A DNA stretch of 64,000 bases from CAVTYH01 sp963773875. GTDB lineage: Bacteria; Planctomycetota; Planctomycetia; Pirellulales; JADZDJ01. The first letter of the stretch is position 1; each line of letters starts with the position of its first letter. Positions 28,137 through 36,399 of this stretch are shown in pieces. Location of the stretch: contig CAVZCV010000021.1 in assembly GCA_963773875.1 (NCBI GenBank), forward strand, positions 248,001 through 312,000. Reading direction: 5' to 3'. The notes beneath the pieces were generated by a model. It worked only from the letters and a program-made list of their open reading frames with translations. It was not told where the DNA came from and made no database searches. The translations under genes were made by a program, and so were the position numbers.

Positions 28137-29384
28137 TCAGTCTACTTTCGCAAAAACTTCCGAAACCTTCACCGAACACGCCGACAGCGAAGGCAATATA
28201 CTGCCGACGAGCGCCGTTCCGGCCCCAACGCACAATCCCCACCAGAGCGCATTGATGGGAATCAAAAATGTGGGGAAAAAACCAATTTGAAGCTTGATTC
28301 CTCCAAACAGATTATTAATCAGAAAATATGCGACCGTTGCGCTGACAAACCCAGCCACAGCACCAATGGTGAGCGCTTCGCCGAGGACAAGCACCAAAAT
28401 GTGGACGGGCCGAAAACCCAGCACTTTCAGAATCGCCATTTCTTTGCCGCGTTCTCGCACGCTGATGCTGATCGCGTTGGCCAGCACGAGTACGAGCGTG
28501 AAGATTACTGCTGGTGTTAGAATCCAACGCACGCCCCAAAATATGTCACGGAACGACTCCATAAATCGTGCCACGGCGTTCGATTGACTCTCAACCTTCA
28601 CTGCCGGCAATGAGAACAAAGGGCTCGAGGAAATCTGATTTGCAACCTTATTGAAAGCATCGGAGTCCGGTACGCGCAGCCACATCAAATTCATCGATCT
28701 TAGTGCAAGCGGATGGGCTTGCCCGTTGTGCTTCCGCTTGTAGTCGTCCAGCGCTGCCGCAAGATATTGCTCATTAAACGCCGCAGACTGATCGTATCGC
28801 CCCGGAGGAAACACCCCCAGGATTTCGAACTCCAAATCGATGTCCTTGAAATTCAGCCCAAAGAGTTTTACTCGCTCACCAACCCGTTTGTTGAGCGCTT
28901 TCAGTCGATCGCGCCCGACCACAAGCCCCTGCCGATTCGTCTGCGCTAATTTGATCAATCGGTCGAGTTCCGCCCGCTCGCTGCCAGTCAGTTCTTCCAA
29001 TTCATCCATCATGCTGCCGATTTTTTGCGGATCGACGGCAATGGCAAAAACAAGGTTTTCGCGAGTCAAGTTTTTCGGATCCAACGTTCCGCCGTAAAAC
29101 TGCCACGCCATGGAATCCGTGGGCCTGAAGTCTTCCGGCGTTCTGGCAGCTCCCTCGGCCAGACGCGGAGCATAGGTGATGGGCAATTGACTCGGAACCT
29201 GCCAACGCTCGGTAATTATGGCTTTAAAATTCTTGCTCTTCTCGGCAGTCACACCATCGAAGAATGCTAAAAACGACCAGGAGATTGTGACAACCACTAC
29301 GAGCACAATGGTGCCTAGTGCCGTGAGCGTGGTTCGCAGCCAACTGCGGCGCAGATTGCGGAAAATGAGCAAAAGTAGTTTCAT
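28137..29384 (-). CDS. FtsX/MacB-type ABC transporter permease (first of pair)
   Basis: 415 residues. The N-terminus MKLLLLIFRNLRRSWLRTTLTALGTIVLVVVVTISW is the standard FtsX-family first helix with its cytoplasmic amphipathic lead. A periplasmic domain spans about residues 45-275, with the LRSMNLMWLRVPD and FEILGVFPPGRYDQS strands seen in MacB-like proteins. Three C-terminal helices follow (WILTPAVIFTLVLVLANAISISVRERGKEMAILKVLG; LVLGEALTIGAVAGFVSATVA; LWWGLCVGAGTALVGSILP). The RERGKEMAILKVLGF segment is the ATPase-contact loop. The cupin gene upstream is divergent, so the cognate ATPase must be encoded elsewhere. Confidence 0.87.
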   Translation of the reverse strand: MKLLLLIFRNLRRSWLRTTLTALGTIVLVVVVTISWSFLAFFDGVTAEKSKNFKAIITERWQVPSQLPITYAPRLAEGAARTPEDFRPTDSMAWQFYGGTLDPKNLTRENLVFAIAVDPQKIGSMMDELEELTGSERAELDRLIKLAQTNRQGLVVGRDRLKALNKRVGERVKLFGLNFKDIDLEFEILGVFPPGRYDQSAAFNEQYLAAALDDYKRKHNGQAHPLALRSMNLMWLRVPDSDAFNKVANQISSSPLFSLPAVKVESQSNAVARFMESFRDIFWGVRWILTPAVIFTLVLVLANAISISVRERGKEMAILKVLGFRPVHILVLVLGEALTIGAVAGFVSATVAYFLINNLFGGIKLQIGFFPTFLIPINALWWGLCVGAGTALVGSILPSLSACSVKVSEVFAKVD

Positions 29385-29493
29385 TGAATCAACCGATTAT
29401 AGCCGCGACTCAGCTGCAGCGACTACCCGCTCGTTTGAAGGCACTCGCCAGCGTGAACCTATCGCCGCATCATGATGTCCAACAGCCGCGCTC

Positions 29494-29841
29494 ATGAAAA
29501 CACCGTCACGAATCCGTCACGTCAGTCTTGCTGAAGCCTTATCCAAAGGCCCGCCGCCACCCGGCAACTTGGCAGTACCGATTTTCGCGCACGGCTCGCT
29601 CGTGGTGGAACTCTACGCGCCCGTCGATCACGATCCACAAAAGCCGCACTCCCGCGATGAAATCTATTTCGTCACGCGCGGCCACGGGCTCTTCTTCGAT
29701 GGCCAAGAGCCACTGGCCGTCGAGGCCGGCTCGTTTCTTTTCGTGCCAGCAGGCGCGATCCATCGTTTCGAAGATTTTTCCAGCGACTTCACCGTGTGGG
29801 TCGCCTTCTACGGTCCCGACGGCGGCGAGCCGGCTAGATGA
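29494..29841 (+). CDS. Small cupin-domain protein, 115 aa
   Basis: A single conserved beta-barrel cupin. The first cupin motif is recognisable as HSRDEIYFVTRGHGLFF (metal-binding His and Glu) and the second as AGSFLFVPAGAIHRFEDFS (His). A phosphate-like or metal-bound small-molecule role is typical, but substrates vary too widely to name one. No signal peptide. The start ATG at 29494 gives a family-length protein. It is divergent from the permease pair and followed 149 bp later by a glycosyltransferase on the same strand. Confidence 0.85.
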   Translation: MKTPSRIRHVSLAEALSKGPPPPGNLAVPIFAHGSLVVELYAPVDHDPQKPHSRDEIYFVTRGHGLFFDGQEPLAVEAGSFLFVPAGAIHRFEDFSSDFTVWVAFYGPDGGEPAR

Positions 29842-29990
29842 TGGACGATCGTTTGATCGGCGATTCGTCGTGAATTGCGGTGCGGCTTGCATTGTCGCTT
29901 CGTGATCGTGTCGTCGTGGTAATATTAGCATTAAGGACCACAACGGCGCGACGGACACGACGAGTCACCGTTCGGGATCGAGAAGTCACC

Positions 29991-31040
29991 ATGCTCTCCT
30001 TCATCGTCCCGGCACATAACGAGCAGGCGTGTCTTGCTGGAACGCTGAAGGCAATTCATGAGGCAGCGAAATCGACCGACCAGCCGTATGAAATCGTCGT
30101 CGTGGACGATGCATCGACCGATGCGACGGTGGAGATTGCGCAGCAAAACGTCGCGCGGGTAATCAGCGTCAATCATCGGCAGATTTCTGCGACGCGCAAT
30201 TCCGGCGGACGAGCATCCCTCGGCGAGCGGCTGTTTTTTGTGGATGCCGATACGATCATCAATCCGCGCGTCGTAGCATCGGCAATGCGGGCGATGGACA
30301 AAGGTGCAGCCGGCGGTGGCGCTCCGGCGCACTTTCAATGGCCAGTGCCGCTATACGCCCCACTCTTGCTCTTCTGGATCAATCTGTTCATGCGAGTCGC
30401 CGGCATTTCCGCCGGCGCCTTCATGTTTTGTACGCGCGATGCGTTTCTTGCCGTCGGCGGATTCGACGAGCGGCTATTCGGCGCGGAGGACGCGGCGATG
30501 TCTTGGGCACTCAAACGCGCGGGCCGATTCGTCGTGTTGTGGCCACACGTGCTCACGTCCGGCCGACGCACACGCGGCAAAGGCGGAGTCCGAATGGTGA
30601 TCGCTCTGCTGCGAATGGCGGTTCTTCCTGGCACGATCAAACAGCGAGCTCGCGTCGACAAAGTGTGGTACGACTCGGATCGCGAAGCGAACGAGCATGC
30701 CGCGAATTCGCTTGCGTTACGTCTGTCGAACGCGGTACTGTTTATCTCCATGGTCGTGCTGCTCACCGGTTGGATTTGGGCGTTCATCCCGGAATCGGTC
30801 ACGCCCGAGGGCAGCGCGCTCGGCATCGCCCGCATGGCGATGGGCCTTTTCATCTACCACTTTGGCTTACTGCTCTGGCCGTGCATCTATTTTCTGGTTC
30901 GCATTTTGATCCGACAAACGCGCTGGGTCGAACGCATCAAAGTCATTGTTCTAATCGCCGCGTGCCTTTGGGGTGCTTGGGGCAACACAAAATGCGTAAT
31001 CGAATTCTGGACGTGGACGATCGGCAATTGGATTAGGTAA
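29991..31040 (+). CDS. Membrane family-2 glycosyltransferase
   Basis: 349 residues from the ATG at 29991; the frame is open from 29880 but the GT-A domain starts exactly with MLSFIVPAHNEQ. Motifs: VVVDDASTDATVEIA, a DxD-type site FVDADT, SAGAFMFCTRDAF, and GGFDERLFGAEDAAMSW (the ED acceptor/base region). After the catalytic domain come three C-terminal membrane helices (about residues 245-265, 285-305, 315-335), so the enzyme is anchored in the cytoplasmic membrane. It probably adds a sugar to a lipid carrier or surface glycan; donor and acceptor are not predictable. It ends convergently, overlapping the dehydrogenase gene by 8 bp. Confidence 0.88.
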   Translation: MLSFIVPAHNEQACLAGTLKAIHEAAKSTDQPYEIVVVDDASTDATVEIAQQNVARVISVNHRQISATRNSGGRASLGERLFFVDADTIINPRVVASAMRAMDKGAAGGGAPAHFQWPVPLYAPLLLFWINLFMRVAGISAGAFMFCTRDAFLAVGGFDERLFGAEDAAMSWALKRAGRFVVLWPHVLTSGRRTRGKGGVRMVIALLRMAVLPGTIKQRARVDKVWYDSDREANEHAANSLALRLSNAVLFISMVVLLTGWIWAFIPESVTPEGSALGIARMAMGLFIYHFGLLLWPCIYFLVRILIRQTRWVERIKVIVLIAACLWGAWGNTKCVIEFWTWTIGNWIR

Positions 31041-32112
31041 GCGAGCTAATAATTGCACGTGTCAACTCTCCCGTGGTCGCTCGGCCGCCGAGATCGGGCG
31101 TGCGCGGACCGTCGGGCGAGGCCAGCACGGATTCTATAGCTTCCACGATCGTGCGAGCTGCGATCTTCTCACCTAGATGTTCGAGCATCATTGCTCCGGA
31201 CAAAATTTGCCCAATCGGATTGGCAATGCCCTTTCCGGCGATATCTGGCGCTGATCCATGAACCGGCTCGAACATCGAAGGGAACTCCCGCTCTGGATTG
31301 ATATTCGCCGAGGGCGCGAGGCCAATCGAACCGACGAGCGCTGGTCCCAAATCAGAGAGAATGTCGCCGAATAAATTCGAGCCAACCACCACATCAAACC
31401 GATCTGGATGTTGCACAAAATGTGCGGTCAAAATATCGATATGATATTTGGCGGTCGTCACGTCGCCGTAGCGTTTGCCGATTTCTGCGAAACGTTCGTC
31501 CCAAAATGGCATTGAGAAAAAAATGCCGTTCGATTTCGTGGCCGATGTCAGGTGCCGTCGCGGGCGCGTCCGAGCAAGCTCGTAGGCGTAAGTGATGATG
31601 CGATCGACGCCGCGGCGCGTGAATACCGCATCTTGAATTACGATTTCGTCGTCTGTGCCTTCGTAAATTCGGCCGCCGATGCGCGAGTATTCTCCCTCGT
31701 TATTTTCGCGCACAATCAGAAAGTCAATTTCATCCGGCCTGCGATCTGCCAGTGGCGAACGCACTCCAGGAAACAGTTTTACGGGCCGCAAGTTGACGTA
31801 TTGTTTGAACTCCCGCCGCAGCGGAATCAGAATTCCCCAAAGGGAAATGTGGTCGGGCACTTCCGGCGCACGAATCGCGCCTAACAAGATCGCATCCTGC
31901 TGGCGAACTTCCTCGATTGCCCCCTTGGGCATCAACTCGCCGCTGCGAACGAGCCGCTCGCAGCCCCAATCGTGCTCGCTCCAAGTGAACCCAAACCCGT
32001 GCTTCCGCCCTACTGCCTCCAACACTTCCACGGAAGCTGGCACCACTTCTTTGCCGATCCCGTCACCGGGAATGAGGGCGATGCGAAACAGCTTATCGGA
32101 TCGAGATTGCAT
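31033..32112 (-). CDS. Tartrate/D-malate dehydrogenase-type decarboxylating dehydrogenase
   Basis: 359-residue member of the isocitrate/isopropylmalate dehydrogenase family. The start (FRIALIPGDGIGKEVVPA), the segment HISLWGILIPLRREFKQYVN, and LRPVKLFPGVRSPL match the tartrate dehydrogenase/D-malate dehydrogenase branch rather than LeuB. Active-site segments VRENNEGEYS, the Lys/Tyr region, GSNLFGDILSDLGPALVGSIGLAPSAN and EPVHGSAPDIAGKGIANP (NAD-binding) are all there. It oxidises and decarboxylates D-malate, tartrate or a related 2-hydroxyacid with NAD and a divalent metal; the precise substrate cannot be read from sequence. It is followed upstream by a DoxX gene on the same strand only 10 bp away, suggesting one transcript. 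Confidence 0.88.
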   Translation of the reverse strand: MQSRSDKLFRIALIPGDGIGKEVVPASVEVLEAVGRKHGFGFTWSEHDWGCERLVRSGELMPKGAIEEVRQQDAILLGAIRAPEVPDHISLWGILIPLRREFKQYVNLRPVKLFPGVRSPLADRRPDEIDFLIVRENNEGEYSRIGGRIYEGTDDEIVIQDAVFTRRGVDRIITYAYELARTRPRRHLTSATKSNGIFFSMPFWDERFAEIGKRYGDVTTAKYHIDILTAHFVQHPDRFDVVVGSNLFGDILSDLGPALVGSIGLAPSANINPEREFPSMFEPVHGSAPDIAGKGIANPIGQILSGAMMLEHLGEKIAARTIVEAIESVLASPDGPRTPDLGGRATTGELTRAIISSLT

Positions 32113-32122
32113 TCGTGCCGCT

Positions 32123-32608
32123 TTACTCCAGAACGATCAAGGGGCTGATTGTGCCTCGCGACTTTGGCAAGAATAAATGGGTGATAGAAACGCTGCCCGG
32201 CCCGGCGATCAAAATCGGCGCCAAGAGACCGATGAGCGCAAAGCAGTATTCGAAGCCAGCTTCTGCCATTTTCGTATCCGGCCCGGCTCCAAGGAAAAAG
32301 CCGTTGCGTCCGTGCACGTTAACGATGGCCCCGATCATAATCACGATGAGCGATGCCGCCGAAAACCGGGAAAGAAAGCCGAAAAGCAGTCCCAGGCCGC
32401 CAAAGAATTCGCCGATGCTGACCAAGTATCCCAGCGGCACGCCCAAGAAACCGACCATGCCTTGCAATCCCGGTCCGCCGAACCAGCCCCACATTTTCTG
32501 GCCGCCATGGGCCACAAAGATAACGCCAACGACAATTCGAATGGCTAACAGCGCCAGATCAACCGCCGATCGATCGCGCCAAGAGGTCGTTCCATTGTCA
32601 GTGTTCAT
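32123..32608 (-). CDS. DoxX-family membrane protein
   Basis: 161 residues from the ATG at 32608, which has AAGGAG in place; the frame opens 15 codons earlier without a ribosome binding site. Four membrane helices fit the DoxX/DoxD fold: AVDLALLAIRIVVGVIFVAHGGQKMWG, LGYLVSIGEFFGGLGLLFGFL, FSAASLIVIMIGAIVN, and FALIGLLAPILIAGP. The HGGQK and GEFFGGL patterns are typical. Some relatives act in sulfur or redox homeostasis, but the general function is unknown. It directly precedes the tartrate/D-malate dehydrogenase gene. Confidence 0.88.
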   Translation of the reverse strand: MNTDNGTTSWRDRSAVDLALLAIRIVVGVIFVAHGGQKMWGWFGGPGLQGMVGFLGVPLGYLVSIGEFFGGLGLLFGFLSRFSAASLIVIMIGAIVNVHGRNGFFLGAGPDTKMAEAGFEYCFALIGLLAPILIAGPGSVSITHLFLPKSRGTISPLIVLE

Positions 32609-32691
32609 ACGTGGCTCCTTGTGCGGCAGGGTAGCACACGGCGCTTTGAGCAATCAATGCCAACCACGTTGCGAGTCCAATCCTTTCGTTG

Positions 32692-32988
32692 TTAACCACC
32701 CGCGATCGAGCCAATCACCAAAAACGGCTCCGCACCGGAGGCAATAGCCGTCGGCAGTTCTTTATCGGGCGGATCGAGAGACACATCGTCGTTGCACGCA
32801 TAATACCGCAAGAGCGGCCGCCGCTTGCCGGTTTCATGTTCGCGAATTGTGCCGCGCAACATTGGAAACCGTTCTTCCAGTGCATCGAAAATCGCGCGCG
32901 GCGTCACCGGTGCTTCCACTTCGAGCTGCACTTCGCCGGAGATCTGCGCGAGCAATCGCAAATGATAAGGAAGAACGACGCGAATCAT
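32692..32988 (-). CDS. MoaD/ThiS-like ubiquitin-fold protein ending in diglycine
   Basis: 98 residues. The fold is indicated by the MIRVVLPYHLRLLAQ first strand, VEAPVTPRAIFDALEERFPMLRG, and a C-terminus VIGSIAGG, where the terminal Gly-Gly is the activation site of sulfur-carrier proteins of the MoaD/ThiS superfamily. Its ATG overlaps the TGA of the BNR propeller gene (ATGA at 32988-32985), so the two are translationally coupled. The usual MoaE, MoeB or ThiF partners are not nearby, so assignment to molybdopterin or thiamin synthesis would be premature. A dedicated role with the propeller protein is inferred from gene coupling. Confidence 0.85.
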   Translation of the reverse strand: MIRVVLPYHLRLLAQISGEVQLEVEAPVTPRAIFDALEERFPMLRGTIREHETGKRRPLLRYYACNDDVSLDPPDKELPTAIASGAEPFLVIGSIAGG

Positions 32989-34178
32989 GGCAACACTTGC
33001 GCTTCCACCGAAAGCACGGTCGGCAAATCGCGAACAATTGCGTTCCAGCTGTCGCCGGCATCGGAGGACGCATAAACCTGACCACCGGTTGTGCCAAAGT
33101 AAACGCCGCAACTGTCCATTGAATCGACCGACATTGCTTCGCGCAGCACGTTCACAAAACAGTTCTCTTGCGGGAGACCGCTGGTGAGTGCTTCCCACTC
33201 GTTGCCGCCAGACCTGCTGCGGTAGACGCGCAACTTGCCATCCGGCGGATAACGCCCCGGAAAGGCGTTGATCGGCACGACATAAATCGTTTCGGGTTCG
33301 TGCGCATGCACATCGATCGGAAAGCCAAAATCGGTTGGCAAGTTTCCGCGGACTTCTTGCCAGGAATCGCCGGCATTGTCGGTGCGAAAAACTCCGCCGC
33401 CTTGATGCAACTGCATGAATACAGTGTCCGGTCGCGAAGGGTGCATTGCCAGGCGATGCACGCAGAAGCCGACCTCGGGCGTCGGATCGGGAAGATAATC
33501 GTTCCGCAAACCACGGTTGATCGGCTTCCAGGTTTTGCCTCCATCGTCGGTGCGAAATGCACCGGCCGCGGAAATGGCGACATATATCCGCTTCTGATTT
33601 TTGGGGTCGAGCAGAATTGTGTGGCAGCCCATGCCGCCGGCGCCGGGCGACCACTTTGGACCGGTGCCGTGGCCGCGAAGCCCGGCGAGCTCATGCCAAG
33701 TTTTGCCGCCATCGGTCGTGCGGAAGATCGCGGCATCTTCCACGCCGGCGTAAACCGTGTCGGGATCGGTAAGCGATGGCTCCAAATGCCAAACCCGTTT
33801 GAAATCCCACGGGTGCTGCGTGCCGTCGTACCACTGGTGCGTCGTCAGCGGCTTGCCCGTTTCCAGTGAAACGTCGTACACGAATTTATTGCTCTCGCCT
33901 TTGGGGAATCCTTCGGGCGTCGTTGTTGGTTCGCCAGCCGGAGTGCCCGGCTGAAACCAGGTTTTGCCGCCGTCGTCGGATCGTTGAATGACCTGGCCGA
34001 ACCAGCCACTGGTTTGCGAGGCGTAAATCCGATTCGGATCGACCGGAGAACCCTTAACGTGATACATCTCCCAGCCTGCGAAGTGCGGACCATCGACATT
34101 CCATTTCTGACGCTTGCCATCGGAAGTGAGAATGAATGCGCCCTTCCGCGTGCCGACAAGAACTCGAACCGCTGTCAT
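32985..34178 (-). CDS. BNR/VPS10-like beta-propeller (sialidase-fold) protein
   Basis: 397 residues from the ATG at 34178 (AAGGAG six to seven bases upstream; the frame extends 22 codons further through a terminator, so the longer form was rejected). Repeated Asp-box motifs are seen: RSDDGGKTWFQ, RTTDGGKTWHE, RTDDGGKTWKP, RTDNAGDSWQE, RSRSGGNEWEA and ASSDAGDSWNA, giving six blades. No signal peptide. Annotated relatives are called exo-alpha-sialidase or glycosyl hydrolase, but no catalytic Arg triad or Tyr/Glu pair was identified, so an enzyme call is not supported. It is coupled to the MoaD-like gene. Confidence 0.88.
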   Translation of the reverse strand: MTAVRVLVGTRKGAFILTSDGKRQKWNVDGPHFAGWEMYHVKGSPVDPNRIYASQTSGWFGQVIQRSDDGGKTWFQPGTPAGEPTTTPEGFPKGESNKFVYDVSLETGKPLTTHQWYDGTQHPWDFKRVWHLEPSLTDPDTVYAGVEDAAIFRTTDGGKTWHELAGLRGHGTGPKWSPGAGGMGCHTILLDPKNQKRIYVAISAAGAFRTDDGGKTWKPINRGLRNDYLPDPTPEVGFCVHRLAMHPSRPDTVFMQLHQGGGVFRTDNAGDSWQEVRGNLPTDFGFPIDVHAHEPETIYVVPINAFPGRYPPDGKLRVYRSRSGGNEWEALTSGLPQENCFVNVLREAMSVDSMDSCGVYFGTTGGQVYASSDAGDSWNAIVRDLPTVLSVEAQVLP

Positions 34179-34194
34179 GCAATTACTCCTTATC

Positions 34195-34234
34195 AAAAAA
34201 GGGTCTGGGCGCTCATGTACGAGACACCCAGACC
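34195..34234 (-). terminator. Rho-independent terminator after the DUF1579 gene
   Basis: On the minus strand: stem GGTCTGGG (34234-34227), loop of 17 bases, CCCAGACC (34209-34202), then C and TTTTTT (34200-34195). It lies 26 bp past the DUF1579 stop and just before the ribosome binding site of the BNR gene, separating the two transcripts. Confidence 0.85.
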
Positions 34235-34260
34235 TTCGATTCAATCACGAAGGGTGTCGC

Positions 34261-34912
34261 TTACTTTTTCGTCAGCTCGATGCTCATCATCTTGAACTCT
34301 TTGCCGGTCTTCGGATCGGGGCCGATCATTTCCATTTTCTTTTTGTTCGGGCCGAGCGTCGTATCGATCTCGCGCATCGTGACCGACTTCTTCGCCAGTG
34401 GGCAGCTGAAGTTGTATGTCCAGGTCATTGTCTTTCCATCGGACGAGAGCTCGCCGGTGCCGGTCATAATCCCGGTGCTAGTGTTATCTAGCCAGGTACC
34501 AACAAATTTTTGAGTGACGTTATCGAAACCGTAATAGCCGAGACCGTTGAACGGGCCCATGCCTGGCATCTCGCCCGCCATTTCGAGTTTCACAAAGCGG
34601 CCGTCCATTATCGGCGTGATCGTCGTCACAGATTTGGTTTTGACCGGCTCTGCGCCGGGTGCCATCCACATCGTGTTTTCGCCTTCCCATTTGCCGGCGT
34701 CCTTGGTCAGCAGCTCCTGCATTTTGCCGGGCGTGCCGGCGACCATGCAGGCTTGCATGTCTTCCATCGTCCAGCCCGGCGGAAGTTTCATCTCTGGTTG
34801 CGCCGGCTTTTTCATTCGCGGCCGGTTCGGCGACGGCGCGCGATACAATCGACGTAATCAACGTGGCCGCGGCGACCAACGCCGCGGCGAAAAACAATTT
34901 TCTGCTGCTCAT
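34261..34912 (-). CDS. Exported DUF1579-family protein (one frame break at an A run)
   Basis: About 216 residues once repaired. The first frame, from the ATG at 34912, encodes a signal peptide (MSSRKLFFAAALVAAATLITS...AVAEPAANEK). After the run of five T (minus-strand A) at 34808-34812 the sense moves to another frame with PAQPEMKLPPGW and the DUF1579 domain (GKWEGENTMWM, GRFVKLEMAGEMPGMGPFNGLGYYGFDN, VGTWLDNTSTGIM, GPNKKKMEMIGPD). Removing one base of the run joins the two exactly as NEKPAQPEM, which strongly suggests a homopolymer error. The domain is a lipocalin-like barrel of unknown function, common in planctomycetes. The stem-loop terminator follows. Confidence 0.85.
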
Positions 34913-35051
34913 GATTTCCTCCTAGTTTCGAGAAGCTGCCCCAGATCAAATTTTGGCCTCAAAGCGATTCCAATTATCGCGAACCTCGCCGGCGATCGGA
35001 AGATACCGGCCGCCGGCAGATTCCATTACGTTTTTGTTTGCAGGCTCTTGC

Positions 35052-35456
35052 TCATTCCTGGCTCACCAAAATCATCCAATTGACGCCGAATTTATCGGTC
35101 ACCACGCCGAATCGCGGCGAAAAGAAAGTTTTCGCGAGCGGCACCTGCACGTTGCCACCGTTGGCCAGTGCGTTGAAAATCCGATCGGTCTCGGCTTCTT
35201 TTTTTGTGGCGATCGACAGCGAAAATCCTTGAAAGGTCGGCATGCCCGCGGCGTGGCAATCGGACGCCATGATCCGCGTTTCGCCAATGCGAAAGCTGGT
35301 GTGCATCACTTTGTTTTCTGTTCCGGGCGCCGACTTGCACTCTGGATTGTCCTTAAACCGCATTAGCATCTCCACTTCTGCGCCCAGCGCCTGCTTGTAG
35401 AATTCGACCGCCTCTTCACAGCGGCCATCAAAATTGAGATAGGCTTGAACTTGCAT
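35052..35456 (-). CDS. PhnB-like VOC-family (glyoxalase-fold) protein
   Basis: 134 residues, starting MQVQAYLNFDGRCEEAVEFYKQALGAEVEMLMRF, the standard PhnB/3-demethylubiquinone-methyltransferase-like start. Further marks are KVMHTSFRIGETRIMASD, GFSLSIATKKEAETDRIFNAL, and FGVVTDKFGVNWMILV. The VOC fold binds a metal or small molecule; known relatives include antibiotic-binding and dioxygenase-like proteins, but most PhnB-like members have no assigned reaction. No signal peptide. It is the first gene after DUF1579 on this strand and is preceded upstream by two YCII-domain genes, a combination often found together. Confidence 0.88.
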   Translation of the reverse strand: MQVQAYLNFDGRCEEAVEFYKQALGAEVEMLMRFKDNPECKSAPGTENKVMHTSFRIGETRIMASDCHAAGMPTFQGFSLSIATKKEAETDRIFNALANGGNVQVPLAKTFFSPRFGVVTDKFGVNWMILVSQE

Positions 35457-35517
35457 GATTTGTTCTCCTCATGAGTTGGAACTACTGCAATCGCTGAAAT
35501 GAACCCGATAGGACTTG

Positions 35518-35904
35518 TTACGCCGTCTGGCCCGCAAGCTCGCGTGGTTGCGCCTTCGGCAAATTGGGGATCTCGCGGATCGGGCGAACTTCAACCGTGC
35601 CGCGGCGAGCGCCCGGAATCTTCGAAGCGATGCTGATCGCTTCGTTCAGATCTTTGACATCGATCAAAAAATAACCGCCCAATTGTTCCCGCGTTTCGGC
35701 GAAGGGACCGTCGGTGACCATCGGTTTGCCGTCGCGAACTCGAATGCTGGTCGCGGATGCCACAGGTTGCAAAGGTGACGCAGCCAAATACTGGCCGCGG
35801 GCATTCAAATCGTGGCACAACTGCGTCGATTCCGCGGCGCACTTTTGCCAGTCCTCGGGACTCCAAACGTTTTCATCCGCGTAGATCAGCAGCATGTATT
35901 TCAT
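35518..35904 (-). CDS. YCII-domain (DGPF) protein 1
   Basis: 128 residues. The YCII-related fold is marked by MKYMLLIYADENVW at the start, then VRDGKPMVTDGPFAETREQLGGYFLIDVKDLNEAISIASKIPGA and VEVRPI, with the DGPF sequence that names the group. It probably forms ferredoxin-like dimers with a His-Asp pair; reactions are unknown. These proteins are often next to ECF sigma factors; no such gene is adjacent here. The next upstream gene encodes a second, related YCII protein. Confidence 0.9.
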   Translation of the reverse strand: MKYMLLIYADENVWSPEDWQKCAAESTQLCHDLNARGQYLAASPLQPVASATSIRVRDGKPMVTDGPFAETREQLGGYFLIDVKDLNEAISIASKIPGARRGTVEVRPIREIPNLPKAQPRELAGQTA

Positions 35905-35967
35905 GTTTTGTTCTCCGTGTGAATTAGAAAGGCCGATTGTCAGTTTCGTGTTAGAGGTGACTCGATC

Positions 35968-36399
35968 TTATTTGTTCGCGTCGATTTCCTTGCGCATCCG
36001 CTCTTCTTGTTCGCGCAGTTCCGGCGTGAACTCCGCGCCGAAATCTTCCGCTTCGAAGATCTGGCGAATCTCGATCTCCGAGTCTTCTCCCGGTCCCATT
36101 GGTGCGGGACATCGCTTGACCCAATCAATCGCTTCCGCCAGCGATTTGCATTTCCAAATCCAGAAGCCGGCAACCAATTCCTTGGTTTCCGCAAACGGCC
36201 CGTCGACGACCGTCCGCTTCCCGCCCGAGAATTTTACGCGGGCGCCTTTGGAACTGGCTTGCAAACCCTCGCCAGCCTGCATGATGCCGCACTTCACTAG
36301 CTCTTCATTGAATTTGCCCATTTCAGCCAGCAACTCCTGGCTTGGCAATTTGCCTGCCTCGCTGTCTTTATTGGCTTTAACCATAACCATGAATCGCAT
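35968..36399 (-). CDS. YCII-domain (DGPF) protein 2
   Basis: 143 residues starting MRFMVMVKANKDSEAGKLPSQ. It has the same core as its neighbour: GARVKFSGGKRTVVDGPFAETKELVAGFWIWKCKSLAEAIDWVKRCP and IEIRQIFEAEDFG. The C-terminal tail is longer and acidic (LREQEERMRKEIDANK), probably helical. The spacing of about 63 bp to YCII protein 1 and 61 bp from that gene to the PhnB-like gene suggests one transcript of three. No function can be assigned beyond the family. Confidence 0.9.
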   Translation of the reverse strand: MRFMVMVKANKDSEAGKLPSQELLAEMGKFNEELVKCGIMQAGEGLQASSKGARVKFSGGKRTVVDGPFAETKELVAGFWIWKCKSLAEAIDWVKRCPAPMGPGEDSEIEIRQIFEAEDFGAEFTPELREQEERMRKEIDANK

